Shown here: piece after piece, positions 42,401 to 50,833 of the stretch | Layout: each line of letters begins with the position of its first letter | How positions within the stretch are numbered: position 1 is the first letter of the stretch | From: B10-G9 sp963712165 | Lineage (GTDB): Bacteria; Chloroflexota; Anaerolineae; Anaerolineales; UBA11858 | DNA length: 64,000 nt | Assembly: GCA_963712165.1 (NCBI GenBank) | Contig: CAVQGY010000003.1 | Coordinates: 477,245-541,244, forward strand | Direction: 5' to 3' | The notes under the pieces: generated by a model | What the model saw: only the letters and a program-made list of their open reading frames with translations | Told to the model about the DNA's origin: nothing | The model's database searches: none | Program-made: the position numbers and the translations under genes

Positions 42401-43591
42401 AATGACGAGATTGCGGAGAGACTTGGTAAAAACGAGAAGTATAGCTGGGGTGCCTGGGACTGTTACCGGCGGCTGATCCAATCCTGGGCGATGTCACACG
42501 GTGTGGACCGTGATCTCTTCGATGAAGCTATTCAGAATGCAAAAATCCGCTATGGTGTTGAGAAAAAAATGGAATTCAATCCTGAGCATATGCGAGAAAT
42601 TGCCTATAGCTATAAGGAGATTATGGCGGATCATGGCATAGAACTGATCCAGCAGCCCTTTGAGCAGTTGGTCCGTGCCATCCAGATTGTGCTGGAATCC
42701 TGGTTTGCTCAACGGGCAGAGGATTACCGCCAACACCTGGGGATCGCTGATCAGTGGGGAACATCTGTCATTGTCCAACGGATGGTGTTTGGAAATCTCA
42801 ATGAGCAATCTGGGAGCGGTGTGATCATGACCCGCAATCCACTTGACAGCGAAGAAAGTTTCGATCTCTATGGGGATTATAATGTTTGCAGCCAGGGCGA
42901 GGACGTGGTCTCTGGTTTGGTGAATCCGTTACCCATCACATTATCCCAACAGCAGCAGGAGTGGTCGAATATCGGGGACTCTCCTCTCCAGGTTCGATTT
43001 CCAGAAATCTATACAAAATTGAAAAATGTTGCAGAGTTTTTAATCGAAGAACAGGGATACGCTCATCAAGAGATCGAGTTTACTTTCGAGTCTGGGCGGA
43101 TCGATGATCTGTTCATATTACAAACCAGGAATATGGTTGTCTCTGAAAAGGAACGGGTCCGGGTATTTGTAACTTCCGATGCGTTGAAGGATTCTCTGCT
43201 GGGGAGAGGGATCGGCGCTGGGGGTGGAGCCTTGGCCGGCAAAGCGGCATTTACGAGAACTGATATTGATGAGCTTCGGTCACAAGAACCTAGTTGCAAG
43301 GTGATCCTGATCCGTCCTGATACAGTGCCCGAGGATTTTTCATTGATTGCCAAGGCGGATGGTTTACTTACTGCTCGGGGAGGATGCACGTCTCACGCTG
43401 CTGTAGCCGCTCAGCGATTGGGGAAGACCTGTGTAGTGAATTGCAGATCATTGCGGGTGGAAGAGGGGCGGCGGATGGCGGAATTGAACGGAGTATTTTT
43501 CCACTTTGGGGAAAGCTTGAGCATTGATGGGAGACAGGGAACCATCTACTTGGGAGAATTCCCTGTCCAATATGAAGATATCGTTCATTAG
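39497..43591 (+). CDS. Giant PPDK-like protein lacking the PEP-binding barrel
   Basis: About 1364 residues. The first 870 are mostly helical, acidic/amphipathic and unlike anything I recognise. From about residue 875 a pyruvate-phosphate-dikinase nucleotide-binding domain appears (LGSKGFFLKRLGLFGLPVPE, LLSVRSSSVMSMPGMMSTFL, GSGVIMTRNPLDSEE, FILQTRNM). The swivelling phosphohistidine domain follows (TARGGCTSHAAVAAQRLGK), with the catalytic His near 1300. The protein ends about 60 residues later, so the PEP/pyruvate TIM barrel of PPDK is missing. Such a protein could phosphorylate its own His from ATP and pass the phosphate to another protein or small acceptor. The start is uncertain: GTG at 39497 is preferred because a TATAAT at 39446-39451 lies downstream of the alternative TTG at 39419. 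Confidence 0.78.
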   Translation: MSNFQSSALSANLQETQGPIEIPSEQLNLLNITKNLYGVNKRVNEFLTELNHPYANWDLVIEGLRLTSLSYLHYFLDHEENLSAISILVDIFKRAYVGDMPRKNELELLRTTLEFLGKLLETEHPDSFDIYVGDMLEYLKAVFQKAPGLCQGRSTLFNRYCQTFFPIERFNHAYFNLFKQSLLVTYQCWLDHCDLSQWYCDNRNLFSAESNYQEILESLAPGVWQGLTEKAEAAETAEDLIALPDYKTLVDQALCTIQKIEEAADRAQFLLYMVDSETFSNYEHWLMSDLVACLRALESSDEMVLINFIPRFFALLKRHQFKQKSIALNCAYTLGETLANREESQLLDVFITHLIEYPFEAPEIYGVTDQWEVLINPNHLPHVRLLMHLVNIDPSRFRRLLSALVLQVAIQGLFIKDTDLFQKEVSKLLNAKIGPVYQKVKQLSRMLPIYFTEIGSEGELRDVSTEIDQLQARKDPLIHFLRKLSHVESNNTQVEFTREIIGYWTTGDKGPLEPWLPPEIFTALESEGELFDDVHSIFKSLDHTLNYPSYLELDYEIIEKQIEAQNNIPETEKRRANLLVRLYKLLEQKYSFVTEDIASWISRSVLVKDQLAESFLSSLDEGNPLAILHATLDVLEGLKEIILDPAPSSSDERIYYKRHIAAGIPSMYGAYRERKFEALGMTFRLEKLARSLFADLVSTVNLTYVTKNTLMDIHLILGLLVRALEIDGMTSASLKNNINLLAMGLQAQGFSVDQFVNVFQYIAGDVNEITNRYVLNVHTGNLEAILEHLPQSDPDNSHLDDSSFSLSERVLRGLITSCFGLQDLDDLVGKVLVAMTNMRQYLDDQMQTLLMSYDPYRLLSTIHGEENPYDDPLHLGSKGFFLKRLGLFGLPVPEGFIVTTELFRCQRAMNYDPFQEDTRCRIQEYLAALETISGKRFGKVNTPLLLSVRSSSVMSMPGMMSTFLNVGLNDEIAERLGKNEKYSWGAWDCYRRLIQSWAMSHGVDRDLFDEAIQNAKIRYGVEKKMEFNPEHMREIAYSYKEIMADHGIELIQQPFEQLVRAIQIVLESWFAQRAEDYRQHLGIADQWGTSVIVQRMVFGNLNEQSGSGVIMTRNPLDSEESFDLYGDYNVCSQGEDVVSGLVNPLPITLSQQQQEWSNIGDSPLQVRFPEIYTKLKNVAEFLIEEQGYAHQEIEFTFESGRIDDLFILQTRNMVVSEKERVRVFVTSDALKDSLLGRGIGAGGGALAGKAAFTRTDIDELRSQEPSCKVILIRPDTVPEDFSLIAKADGLLTARGGCTSHAAVAAQRLGKTCVVNCRSLRVEEGRRMAELNGVFFHFGESLSIDGRQGTIYLGEFPVQYEDIVH

Positions 43592-43619
43592 GCAAGATTC
43601 GTTGAATAACAGGTGATCT

Positions 43620-44858
43620 ATGGCAGAACGAAGAGTATTGGGCATTAACGGGATGGGCCGGATCGGAAAACTCACCCTTTGGCATCATATTGGGCGAAAA
43701 TACTTTGACAGGATAATTGTTAATTTGGGCCGGCCTGTGGCAGGGGGGATGACAGATCTGATCCAATCCGTTAGAAAGGATTCCACCTACGGCAGCCTGG
43801 AGCGATTCCTGTACGGCATCAAGGGGGAGCCACTGATCAGATTGATGGATGAAGAAGCAGGAGAGCTGCTCATTGATGGCTTGGCTGTAAAATTTACCCA
43901 GGAGGAACGGAACCCTGCTCGCCTGGATTGGGGTTCATATCAAGCACAGATCGTGATTGACACAACAGGTCAATTCCGGGATCCTTCACTGCTGGCTGAT
44001 GATCCTGGAGGTTCCTTGCGGGGACATCTAGAAGGGGGTGCTCGTTTGGTGATAACCAGCGCGCCTTTTAAATACAGGGGGCCTTCATTGCCAGACGACG
44101 CTGCCATGTTCATTTATGGCATCAACCATAACGCCTTCAAATCAGGAACCCACCAGGTGATCTCTGCTGCCTCCTGCACAACTACTGCTCTGGCACATAT
44201 GGTGAAACCTCTCCTGGAGGATGAGCTGACCCAGCGGATCATTACTGCCTCGATGTCTACTGTCCATGCTGCGACCAACACGCAGAGCACCCTGGATACG
44301 GTCCCAAAAAGCGGCTCCGGAGATTTACGGAAGAGCCGATCAGCATTGAACAATATCATTCTCACTTCTACCGGGGCTGCGCAAGCGCTGGAACAAGCCA
44401 TACCGGAGATCAGGGAGGTGGGGTTCATGGCCGACTCGGTCCGGGTTCCCATCCAAACTGGCTCATTGATCATCTTGAACTGTACTTTCTCATCCAGGCT
44501 GGATTCACTGGGCCAGAGCCTGATCAATCGTGAACATCTCCTGGATATTTATCGAATGGCTTCTAAGAACAGCGGTCAGGACCTGCTGCGCCTTAGCATG
44601 GAGCAGAACGTGTCCTCAGATCTGGTCGGTGTGGATGCAGCAGTTGTAATCGAAGGTCAGGCAACCCACACGCGAACGGGATTGATCCATTTGGACATTG
44701 GTCATCTGGAAGGGTTGTCAAAGGTAGACTTGCCTGGGACAAAGGTAAGTATTCCCGTCACGCATGCCAAGATCTTCGGCTGGTATGATAATGAATTTGG
44801 AAGTTATGTAAACAGATTGGGCGACCTGACCTGCTATCTTCAAAGCCAGATGCTGTGA
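43620..44858 (+). CDS. Divergent glyceraldehyde-3-phosphate dehydrogenase-like protein
   Basis: A 412-residue GAPDH-family protein, longer than the usual 335. The N-terminal NAD fold is LGINGMGRIGKLTL, but the adenine-ribose Asp of the common VAVNDP pattern is missing (IIVNLGRP). The catalytic region is ISAASCTTTALAH with Cys186, where most enzymes have SCTTNCLAP. The assisting His216 is in STVHAATNTQ. The C-terminal IFGWYDNEFGSYVNRLGDL is family-typical. Coenzyme preference and substrate may therefore differ from glycolytic GAPDH. It lies 28 bases after the PPDK-like gene, so both probably serve one pathway, possibly phosphotransfer or lower glycolysis. Confidence 0.82.
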   Translation: MAERRVLGINGMGRIGKLTLWHHIGRKYFDRIIVNLGRPVAGGMTDLIQSVRKDSTYGSLERFLYGIKGEPLIRLMDEEAGELLIDGLAVKFTQEERNPARLDWGSYQAQIVIDTTGQFRDPSLLADDPGGSLRGHLEGGARLVITSAPFKYRGPSLPDDAAMFIYGINHNAFKSGTHQVISAASCTTTALAHMVKPLLEDELTQRIITASMSTVHAATNTQSTLDTVPKSGSGDLRKSRSALNNIILTSTGAAQALEQAIPEIREVGFMADSVRVPIQTGSLIILNCTFSSRLDSLGQSLINREHLLDIYRMASKNSGQDLLRLSMEQNVSSDLVGVDAAVVIEGQATHTRTGLIHLDIGHLEGLSKVDLPGTKVSIPVTHAKIFGWYDNEFGSYVNRLGDLTCYLQSQML

Positions 44859-44868
44859 GTTCACTCAA

Positions 44869-46575
44869 ATGACAACAGAAAGAACCATACGTTGGCTGCC
44901 TTACGCCCTGATCACTGCTGCCGCGCTGCTTGCAGTATTCATCTTCCTTTTTTCTACTGATCAGGGAATACCGATGGCGGATTCCTATATCCACTTCACT
45001 TACGCTCGCAACCTGGCTCAACATCAGGAGCTCAGCTATAACCTTGGCTTGAATGAAGGGATCGGCTCAACCAGCCTGTTATGGGTTCTGACCCTGGCTG
45101 GCTTCCAGGTGATCGGGATCCCACCCGAGTACTCAGCGATTATTCTGGGGGTTATTTTGTTGCTGTCCTCAGGGATTCTTGTCTACGAACTCACCAGAGG
45201 AGCTTTAAGAAATATTCCCAACCAGCGGGGTACCCTGATTGCTGTTTTCGCGGCTTTGATGACTGTTGTGCCCGGCAGCATGGTCTGGTTGGCCCTGAGC
45301 GGGATGGAAGCGATCCTGTTCCTGTGCCTTTCACTGGTAGCATTGAGGTTCTATGATCTAAAGCGCTGGTTCTGGCTTGGCCTTGCCCTGGGATTTTTGG
45401 CATTGACCAGGGCCGAGGGCTTGATACTTGCTGGTTCCCTGGGTCTGGTGGAAGTGGTCCGCCAGCGAAAGATCCCCAGGGAACTGATCCTGACTGCTGT
45501 TATGGTGGCGGTCATGTTTTTGCCCTGGATCCTATATCTTCTGGGACGGGAGGGAATCCTTGCGACTGCCAGCTATCAGGGGAGAGTGGTGATGGCTGCC
45601 GAGGCCAATGCCCGTATTTCAAACCAACCAGTCCTGGACTGGCTGATCTCCATCAACCCTGTGGTTTATTTTGTAAGCTGGGCGGCCTTTTTGTTTCTAT
45701 ATGCCAGTGGAGCAGCCGGCCTGCCCGGGCCGATGTGGGAGGCGGGTGGTTCGCTGCTTGGCGCCCAACTCAGCTTTCCATACCTGGGATGGGCTGCTAT
45801 ATTCCTGGTCTGTCTTCCATTGGTAATCCTGGGAGGGACTAAACTTTGGAAAGAACGGCACGAGTTTCTTGGAAGGCAACCAGGTCAACGGGTTCTCGCA
45901 GCAGCTGCTGTATGGATTGTCACCCATAACCTGGCTTACGCGATATTCATCTCGCAGATCGGTGCTGGAGGGCGCTACGCGCCGATGAATCATATCCTGT
46001 TCTGGTTTTTGGTGATTGTCGGCGCGTCTTCGTTCAAGAGCAGGACAATCCGCCGAATTTCATTATCCCTGGGCGTGGCCCTGCTGCTGTTGAGCCCCTT
46101 TTATTGGCAGCGTGTATATGCGGCCAATATCGAATATAACCAGCGAGTTAAGATCGCTGCCGCGAAATATATAGCTGACCAGGTCCCTCTCCAGGAAGCT
46201 GTTGGCGCCACGGACCTGGGGCCGATCCGCTACTTCTCAAGCCAGCCTGTGATCGATTTGATCGGGCATGTCAATAAGGAAATCGGACCTTTCTGGGAAG
46301 CGGGCGGCAGCCACGCGGATTATCTTGAGCATAAAGAACTCTGTTATCTGATGCTCTATAACACATCGGGGGAAGCCGGAATCGATTTTGCGAAGGAGAT
46401 GGGATATAGAACTGACGAGCGGTTTGAACTTGTATCCGAAGCCAGATTCGAAATAGATAATGACATCTGGCAGCTGGGCAGTGATCCTCTTCGTAACTAT
46501 ATGCCGGTCGTGGAGGTTTACAGAGTTGACTGGCATTCTCCAGATCTGTGCAATATGCCCCCAGAAAAGGAATAG
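44869..46575 (+). CDS. Polytopic membrane glycosyltransferase-like protein
   Basis: A 568-residue integral membrane protein with ten or more spans, similar in plan to dolichyl-phosphate-mannose-type (GT39/GT83-like, ArnT-like) transferases. The first loop after span 1 carries MADSYIHFTYARNLAQHQ, the acidic motif position of that superfamily, where an Asp acts as catalytic base. A soluble C-terminal domain begins around residue 420 (VGATDLGPIRYFSSQPVID), as in similar bacterial proteins. The sugar donor is probably polyprenyl-linked, by family analogy. The start is 10 bases after the GAPDH-like gene, with no strong Shine-Dalgarno, suggesting co-transcription. Confidence 0.75.
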   Translation: MTTERTIRWLPYALITAAALLAVFIFLFSTDQGIPMADSYIHFTYARNLAQHQELSYNLGLNEGIGSTSLLWVLTLAGFQVIGIPPEYSAIILGVILLLSSGILVYELTRGALRNIPNQRGTLIAVFAALMTVVPGSMVWLALSGMEAILFLCLSLVALRFYDLKRWFWLGLALGFLALTRAEGLILAGSLGLVEVVRQRKIPRELILTAVMVAVMFLPWILYLLGREGILATASYQGRVVMAAEANARISNQPVLDWLISINPVVYFVSWAAFLFLYASGAAGLPGPMWEAGGSLLGAQLSFPYLGWAAIFLVCLPLVILGGTKLWKERHEFLGRQPGQRVLAAAAVWIVTHNLAYAIFISQIGAGGRYAPMNHILFWFLVIVGASSFKSRTIRRISLSLGVALLLLSPFYWQRVYAANIEYNQRVKIAAAKYIADQVPLQEAVGATDLGPIRYFSSQPVIDLIGHVNKEIGPFWEAGGSHADYLEHKELCYLMLYNTSGEAGIDFAKEMGYRTDERFELVSEARFEIDNDIWQLGSDPLRNYMPVVEVYRVDWHSPDLCNMPPEKE

Positions 46576-46579
46576 GTTG

Positions 46580-47426
46580 ATGAGAGGAACCGCTGACAAA
46601 ACAGACAGACTCTATGATTCTCTAGTGACCCTGACCGGGAAATGGTGGCTTTACGGATTATTATTCCTGGCTGTTTTTATCCCGCCCTGGAGTTCTACAA
46701 CGATCAGCAGTTTTGCGGAATTGAAGCAGCTTGTGGAGTATATCGCCGAGTTCCTGATTGCCAAGAAACTGGTCCTCGTTCCGTATATGCCCTTTTTTCA
46801 TCTGGCGATGCTGCTTTGGTTTGGTGCGCTGTTTAATATGGAAGAACCGCTTTGGAAAGGCTTTTTCAGTGATCACAGGGCTGCATTTCCTGGTGATCCT
46901 GTATATGCAGACTGGGGCGATCACAGATAAATACGGCTTGGTTTTTTATCCGAATGCTTTTATCATGATCTTCAGCATCGCCCTGGCATGGATCTGGGAG
47001 GCCTCGATTAGAAAGACCGACTACACATTTAAACCACTTCAACTCCAGCATTATCTATTGGTCGCCGCTGCGATCTTCTCTTTCTGGAACCCGGACAGGG
47101 CGGGAGATTACCGGCTGATCCTCTTCCTGACATCCACCTCCCCGATCGCCTTCTGCATGATCACAACCATCTATCTGGCAATGTTGTGTATCCTGTATCC
47201 TCGGGTCAACCTGCCATTATTCAGGATTTCCAGCTTTATCAGTATTCTGATCGGGATCGTCACTCTCGGGATGGGATTTTTTATGGATCCTCCGGAGCGG
47301 GGCAGGTACTGGTCGCTGCTGCACACTCCCTTGGTAGCTGTGGCAGTGTATAGTTTTATACTCAGTTTACGGAAGATTGACCCTCAGTTGATGTCGGGCC
47401 AGAAGAAATTTTCGAAATCGGGTTGA
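46580..47426 (+). pseudogene. Membrane protein gene split by a +1 frameshift
   Basis: The first frame opens at the ATG at 46580, five bases after the preceding stop, and encodes a membrane protein start (WWLYGLLFLAVFIPPWSS) up to KGFF. It then turns into nonsense and stops at 46930. The second frame continues the same kind of protein from VITGLHFLVILYMQTGA through four or five further spans to 47426. The junction is a run of five T at 46862-46866: removing one T restores a single frame of about 281 residues (WKGFSVITG). It is either a real mutation, a programmed shift or an assembly error. The family is unknown. Confidence 0.7.
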
Positions 47427-47458
47427 TTGTTGTCTCTGAAATTGTTGAGAACTTCAAT

Positions 47459-47499
47459 AAAAAAAGGACAGCACCGGGTTTGAGCCCGGATGCTGTCCT
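47459..47499 (-). terminator. Strong terminator after the DEAD-box helicase gene
   Basis: On the minus strand the stem AGGACAGCA-CCGGG pairs with CCCGG-TGCTGTCCT (one mismatch, loop CTCAAA) and ends in seven T residues. It lies 15 bases after the helicase stop, and between convergent genes. Confidence 0.9.
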
Positions 47500-47513
47500 G
47501 AGCTTGTTTGGGA

Positions 47514-49188
47514 TCAGCCTTTAATTAGGTTGATATCCACATTATGGTTGTGCCTGAAGTGGTAGGAACCGGATTTGCCGAGAACTGCCGGCACAAAGTC
47601 TTCCTTAACATCCACCAGGGTAAAATCTTCCTGGATTATGATCTTTCCGATCCCGGAACCGGGAATATTCGCCAGGGAGGCGATCCCTCCCACTATTTCT
47701 CCCGGATTGATGCCGTGTGATTTCCCTTTGGGCAAACTCAAGCGCACCATGCCTCTTTCCTGGCCTGAGGAATTTCCTTGGGCATGGACCCGGCCTGAGG
47801 ATTGACCTTTTCGATGGGGTTTTTTCTTGCCCCGGCTAGATTCCTTGTAGGATTGAGCAAATTCCACAACGCTGATCTTCTCCAGGGGTTGATTGGACAT
47901 CCCTTTCCTGGCCATCTTGAGTGCCGCTGCGGCAACCTTGATGGGATCGTGCCCGGAAGCGACCATATATTCCACGAGTTCCTGCTCCCGGCTGCTGCGG
48001 TCCCTTTCCAGCCAGACCTCCATCATTTCCAACAGCTTGAGATCCCGGCGCTCGTAAAGGTCCTTGTCAGTTGGAAGTTGAGCCAGAGTGATCTTGGATT
48101 TGGAAAAAGCTTCAATCCGGCCGAGGTAACGTTTGTCCTTAGGAGTGAGTAAAGAGATCGCAATCCCAGTTTTCCCAGCCCGGCCGGTGCGGCCGATTCG
48201 ATGTACATAAGCCTCAGGATCTGTGGGAATATCGAAATTGATCACATGGGATATATCATCGATATCCAGGCCTCGGGCTGCGACATCTGTGGCAACCAGT
48301 ACTTTGACCTGGCCTTCCTTGAACCGGTCCAGGACCCGGATGCGAGCATCCTGGGAGAGATCACCGTTGAGCGCTTCTGCGGAAAATCCCCGCTGAATGA
48401 GGTCATTAGCCACTTTTCCGGAGCCGATCCTGGTTTTGGTAAAGACCAGGGTTGAGCCAATTTCTTCGGCTTCGAAAAGGCGGATGATGGCTGCCATTTT
48501 GTCCTTTTCCTTGACCAGATAATAACGCTGGTCAACAGTATCAACGGTAAGGGCTTTGCGCTGGACTATGATCGTTTCTGGTGTCCGCATATATTTATCT
48601 GCCAGGCGGCGAATGGAAGGAGGGAGAGTGGCAGAGAACAGGGTTGTCTGGCGGGTTGGGGGTGTTTCCTGAAGGATGTTTTCCACATCATCCACGAATC
48701 CCATGCTGAGCATCTCATCCGCTTCATCAAGGATGACTGTACTTACTTGGCTGAGGTCAAGCATGTTCTGGCGGATCAGGTCCTGCAGCCGCCCGGGAGT
48801 ACCAACGATAACATCCACCCCTTCTTTTTAATCTGCGCCGGGAAGTTCCGTAATGCTGGCCTCCGTAGATGGGCAGTACACTGACGCTTATCTGGCGGCC
48901 GTAGGCTTTGATGGCATCGGCTACCTGGATGGCCAGTTCACGGGTAGGAGTCAGGACCAGAGTACTGATCGCAAAACGATTCTCTTTCTCAGGTAACTTG
49001 TTTAGGATGGGGAATGCAAAGGCTGCAGTTTTACCGGATCCGGTCTGGGATTGGGCCAGCACATCCTTGCCTTCCAGCATAAGGGGTATGACCCTGCCTT
49101 GTACTTCAGTAGGGGTTTTATATCCAAGATCAGCTGCGGTTTGGATCAATGCGGGGTCCAGGGTTAAATCCGAAAATTCAAAAGTCAT
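47514..49188 (-). pseudogene. deaD: DEAD-box RNA helicase (CshA/DeaD type), frameshifted
   Basis: The first part (ATG at 49188, AAGGAG six bases upstream) encodes the Q motif and motifs I and Ia: LGYKTPTEVQ, AQSQTGSGKTAAFAFP, LTPTRELAIQ, YGGQHYGTS. The second part begins at VDVIVGTPGR and holds VILDEADEML, LFSATLP, VLVATDVAARGLDID, HRIGRTGRAGKTG and a DbpA-type RNA-binding C-terminus (MVRLSLPKGKSHGINPGEIV). The two lie in different frames. Removing one A from the five-A run at about 48825-48829 (plus-strand T run) gives RRLKEGVDVIVGTPGR and a single frame of about 557 residues. The enzyme would unwind RNA in ribosome assembly or cold adaptation. The break is either real or an assembly error. 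The long leader is listed separately. Confidence 0.85.
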
Positions 49189-49415
49189 CAAAATCTCCTT
49201 GTGCGTTTTGATAACTCTTGAAGCCTCACAACCCTTGTGAATTAGGCGTTTTCCTTGCGGAAAATGTCCCGGGTTCAACCAGCCGCTTTCCCAATACCCC
49301 CTGCGGCAAGAAAAAAGCTCGTCCCGATTTTGACGAGCCGCCATGTGGAATTTTCAAAACAATGTTTTTATTTAGTTGTAGCTGGACAAATCTAATCCAA
49401 CCGCGCGAGTATACC
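49189..49415 (-). other. Long structured leader of the DEAD-box helicase gene
   Basis: A TATACT -10-like box lies at about 49409-49414 (minus strand), so the transcript would have a leader of more than 200 bases. The leader contains an intrinsic terminator (49310-49338), then a GCCGC...GCGGC pairing, then a GGCG/CGCC-type segment before the AAGGAG. It contains no convincing coding frame. Leaders of cold-shock helicase genes are often regulated. Confidence 0.55.
49310..49338 (-). terminator. Intrinsic terminator inside the helicase leader
   Basis: On the minus strand GCTCGTC pairs with GACGAGC around an eight-base AAAATCGG loop and is followed directly by six T residues. It sits about 120 bases upstream of the helicase start and about 75 bases after the likely promoter, so it would act as an attenuator or end a small RNA. 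Confidence 0.8.
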
Positions 49416-49480
49416 ACACCGGGGTGTGGATTGTCCATGGTGTATTGGATTGGATCCCGGGCGACAGGCAGGTGACCAGC

Positions 49481-50833
49481 TTACCTGGCGATTATCACCC
49501 GGTTGCGGCCGGTTTCTTTGGAGCGATATAAGGAATCGTCTGCTAATTGGAGCAGGGTTGATTCTTTTTCCACGCTTTGATTGGGGAAAGAAGCTCCTCC
49601 GATACTCAAAGTTACCCGAATGGTCTGCTGGCCTTCGATTACCGAGGATTCTTCTACGCTCCTTCTGATCCGTTCTCCGATCAGATCAAGATCGTCGCTG
49701 GCGGCGGCAGGGAGAATCGCCAGGAATTCCTCACCACCATAACGGACAAGAATATCTCCTTCGCGGAGAACCGTCTTAATCACCCCGGCAATTGATTTCA
49801 GAATCCGGTCGCCGACCTGGTGGCCGTAGGTGTCATTGACACTTTTGAAATGGTCGATATCCATCATCAGCGTGCCCAGCGGCAGCGAGCTGCGCACAGC
49901 TCGTTCGAACTCTTCGTGCAATCGGCCCAGTCCAAAGCGCCGATTATAGACCCCGGTCAGCGGATCCAATGCAGCCAGGCGTTGGAGGCGGTCGTGGGCC
50001 AGGGCATTATTCAAGGCAAGCCCAAAAGCCTGCCGGAACAGCTCCATGCGGGTTTGCTCTTCAGCCCGGTAAGGTTCCACTTTTCCCAGCACGACAGCGC
50101 CTAAAGGTACTTGTTTATAGGTAGCCGGCAGGACATAGATCTCTCGGGGCCGGAAGTCTGTCAGGATGCCCTCCATCAGCACTGTCTCAGGCAGGGGAAC
50201 TTTGAGGGATTTTCCCTGGCGCAAAGCGATCTGGACATGATCGCTTTGGGCAACAGCCTCCGGGTTTTTGATTCCCCGGTTTGCTGTTACCAGCAACTCT
50301 CCTCCAGATTCTGTGAATACTACACCTCCCGAGGATCCAGTATGGTTCAGGAACATTTCCAAGGAATTTTCCCCCAGGGTTTCCAGTTCCAAAGTCCCGG
50401 CCAACATTTCAGAGAAGGATAATACGGCATCCTGGGTTCTCAGGGAATCCGCGAGGGTTTTTACCAGGCTGTTGAAGGACCTGGCGCTTTCTCCGAGTTC
50501 ATCCTCCGAATCGACTGAAATAGAGCAGGTTTCATAATTGCATTCTAGTTTGTCTTCTTCGGCATTGATATCTCTCAGGATCCGTTCTACATTCTGCATG
50601 CCGGCAGCCAGGACCCGGATGCGAGTAGCAACCACCAGGCGGGCAAGCACCCAGTTTACAATGCCGGCTATAGCGCCTGCTCCCAAACAAGCCAGATAAA
50701 AACCAGGTTTGATGGCGATTGAACGGGGAACACCCAGTAAAATGACAAACCAGGGGAAGACAATCCCGATGGTCAGTCCAAACAGGATCATCCAGATTGC
50801 CAGATCAGTAAACACCTTTTTTGTTATTCTCAT
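49481..50833 (-). CDS. Membrane GAF-GGDEF diguanylate cyclase
   Basis: A 450-residue diguanylate cyclase that makes cyclic di-GMP. Two N-terminal transmembrane spans lie near residues 11-35 (IWMILFGLTIGIVFPWFV) and 44-68. A HAMP-like linker follows. Residues 135-275 form a GAF-like sensory domain, and residues 285-450 are the GGDEF domain, with LDPLTGVYNRRFGLGRLHEE and the active-site loop RYGGEEFLAILP. The GGEEF form is catalytically competent. An RxxD inhibitory site is not seen. The gene stands alone, with a 317-base intergenic stretch upstream. Confidence 0.9.
   Translation of the reverse strand: MRITKKVFTDLAIWMILFGLTIGIVFPWFVILLGVPRSIAIKPGFYLACLGAGAIAGIVNWVLARLVVATRIRVLAAGMQNVERILRDINAEEDKLECNYETCSISVDSEDELGESARSFNSLVKTLADSLRTQDAVLSFSEMLAGTLELETLGENSLEMFLNHTGSSGGVVFTESGGELLVTANRGIKNPEAVAQSDHVQIALRQGKSLKVPLPETVLMEGILTDFRPREIYVLPATYKQVPLGAVVLGKVEPYRAEEQTRMELFRQAFGLALNNALAHDRLQRLAALDPLTGVYNRRFGLGRLHEEFERAVRSSLPLGTLMMDIDHFKSVNDTYGHQVGDRILKSIAGVIKTVLREGDILVRYGGEEFLAILPAAASDDLDLIGERIRRSVEESSVIEGQQTIRVTLSIGGASFPNQSVEKESTLLQLADDSLYRSKETGRNRVIIAR

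Noticed and set aside
46580..46930. A short stand-alone membrane protein
   Set aside because: The last 20 residues are non-membrane nonsense and the next frame continues the same membrane protein, so a frameshift is more likely.
49226..49438. Short open frame in the helicase leader and an N-terminal extension of the helicase
   Set aside because: AAGGAG six bases before the ATG at 49188 fixes the start, the extension spans a terminator, and the short frame has no ribosome-binding site.
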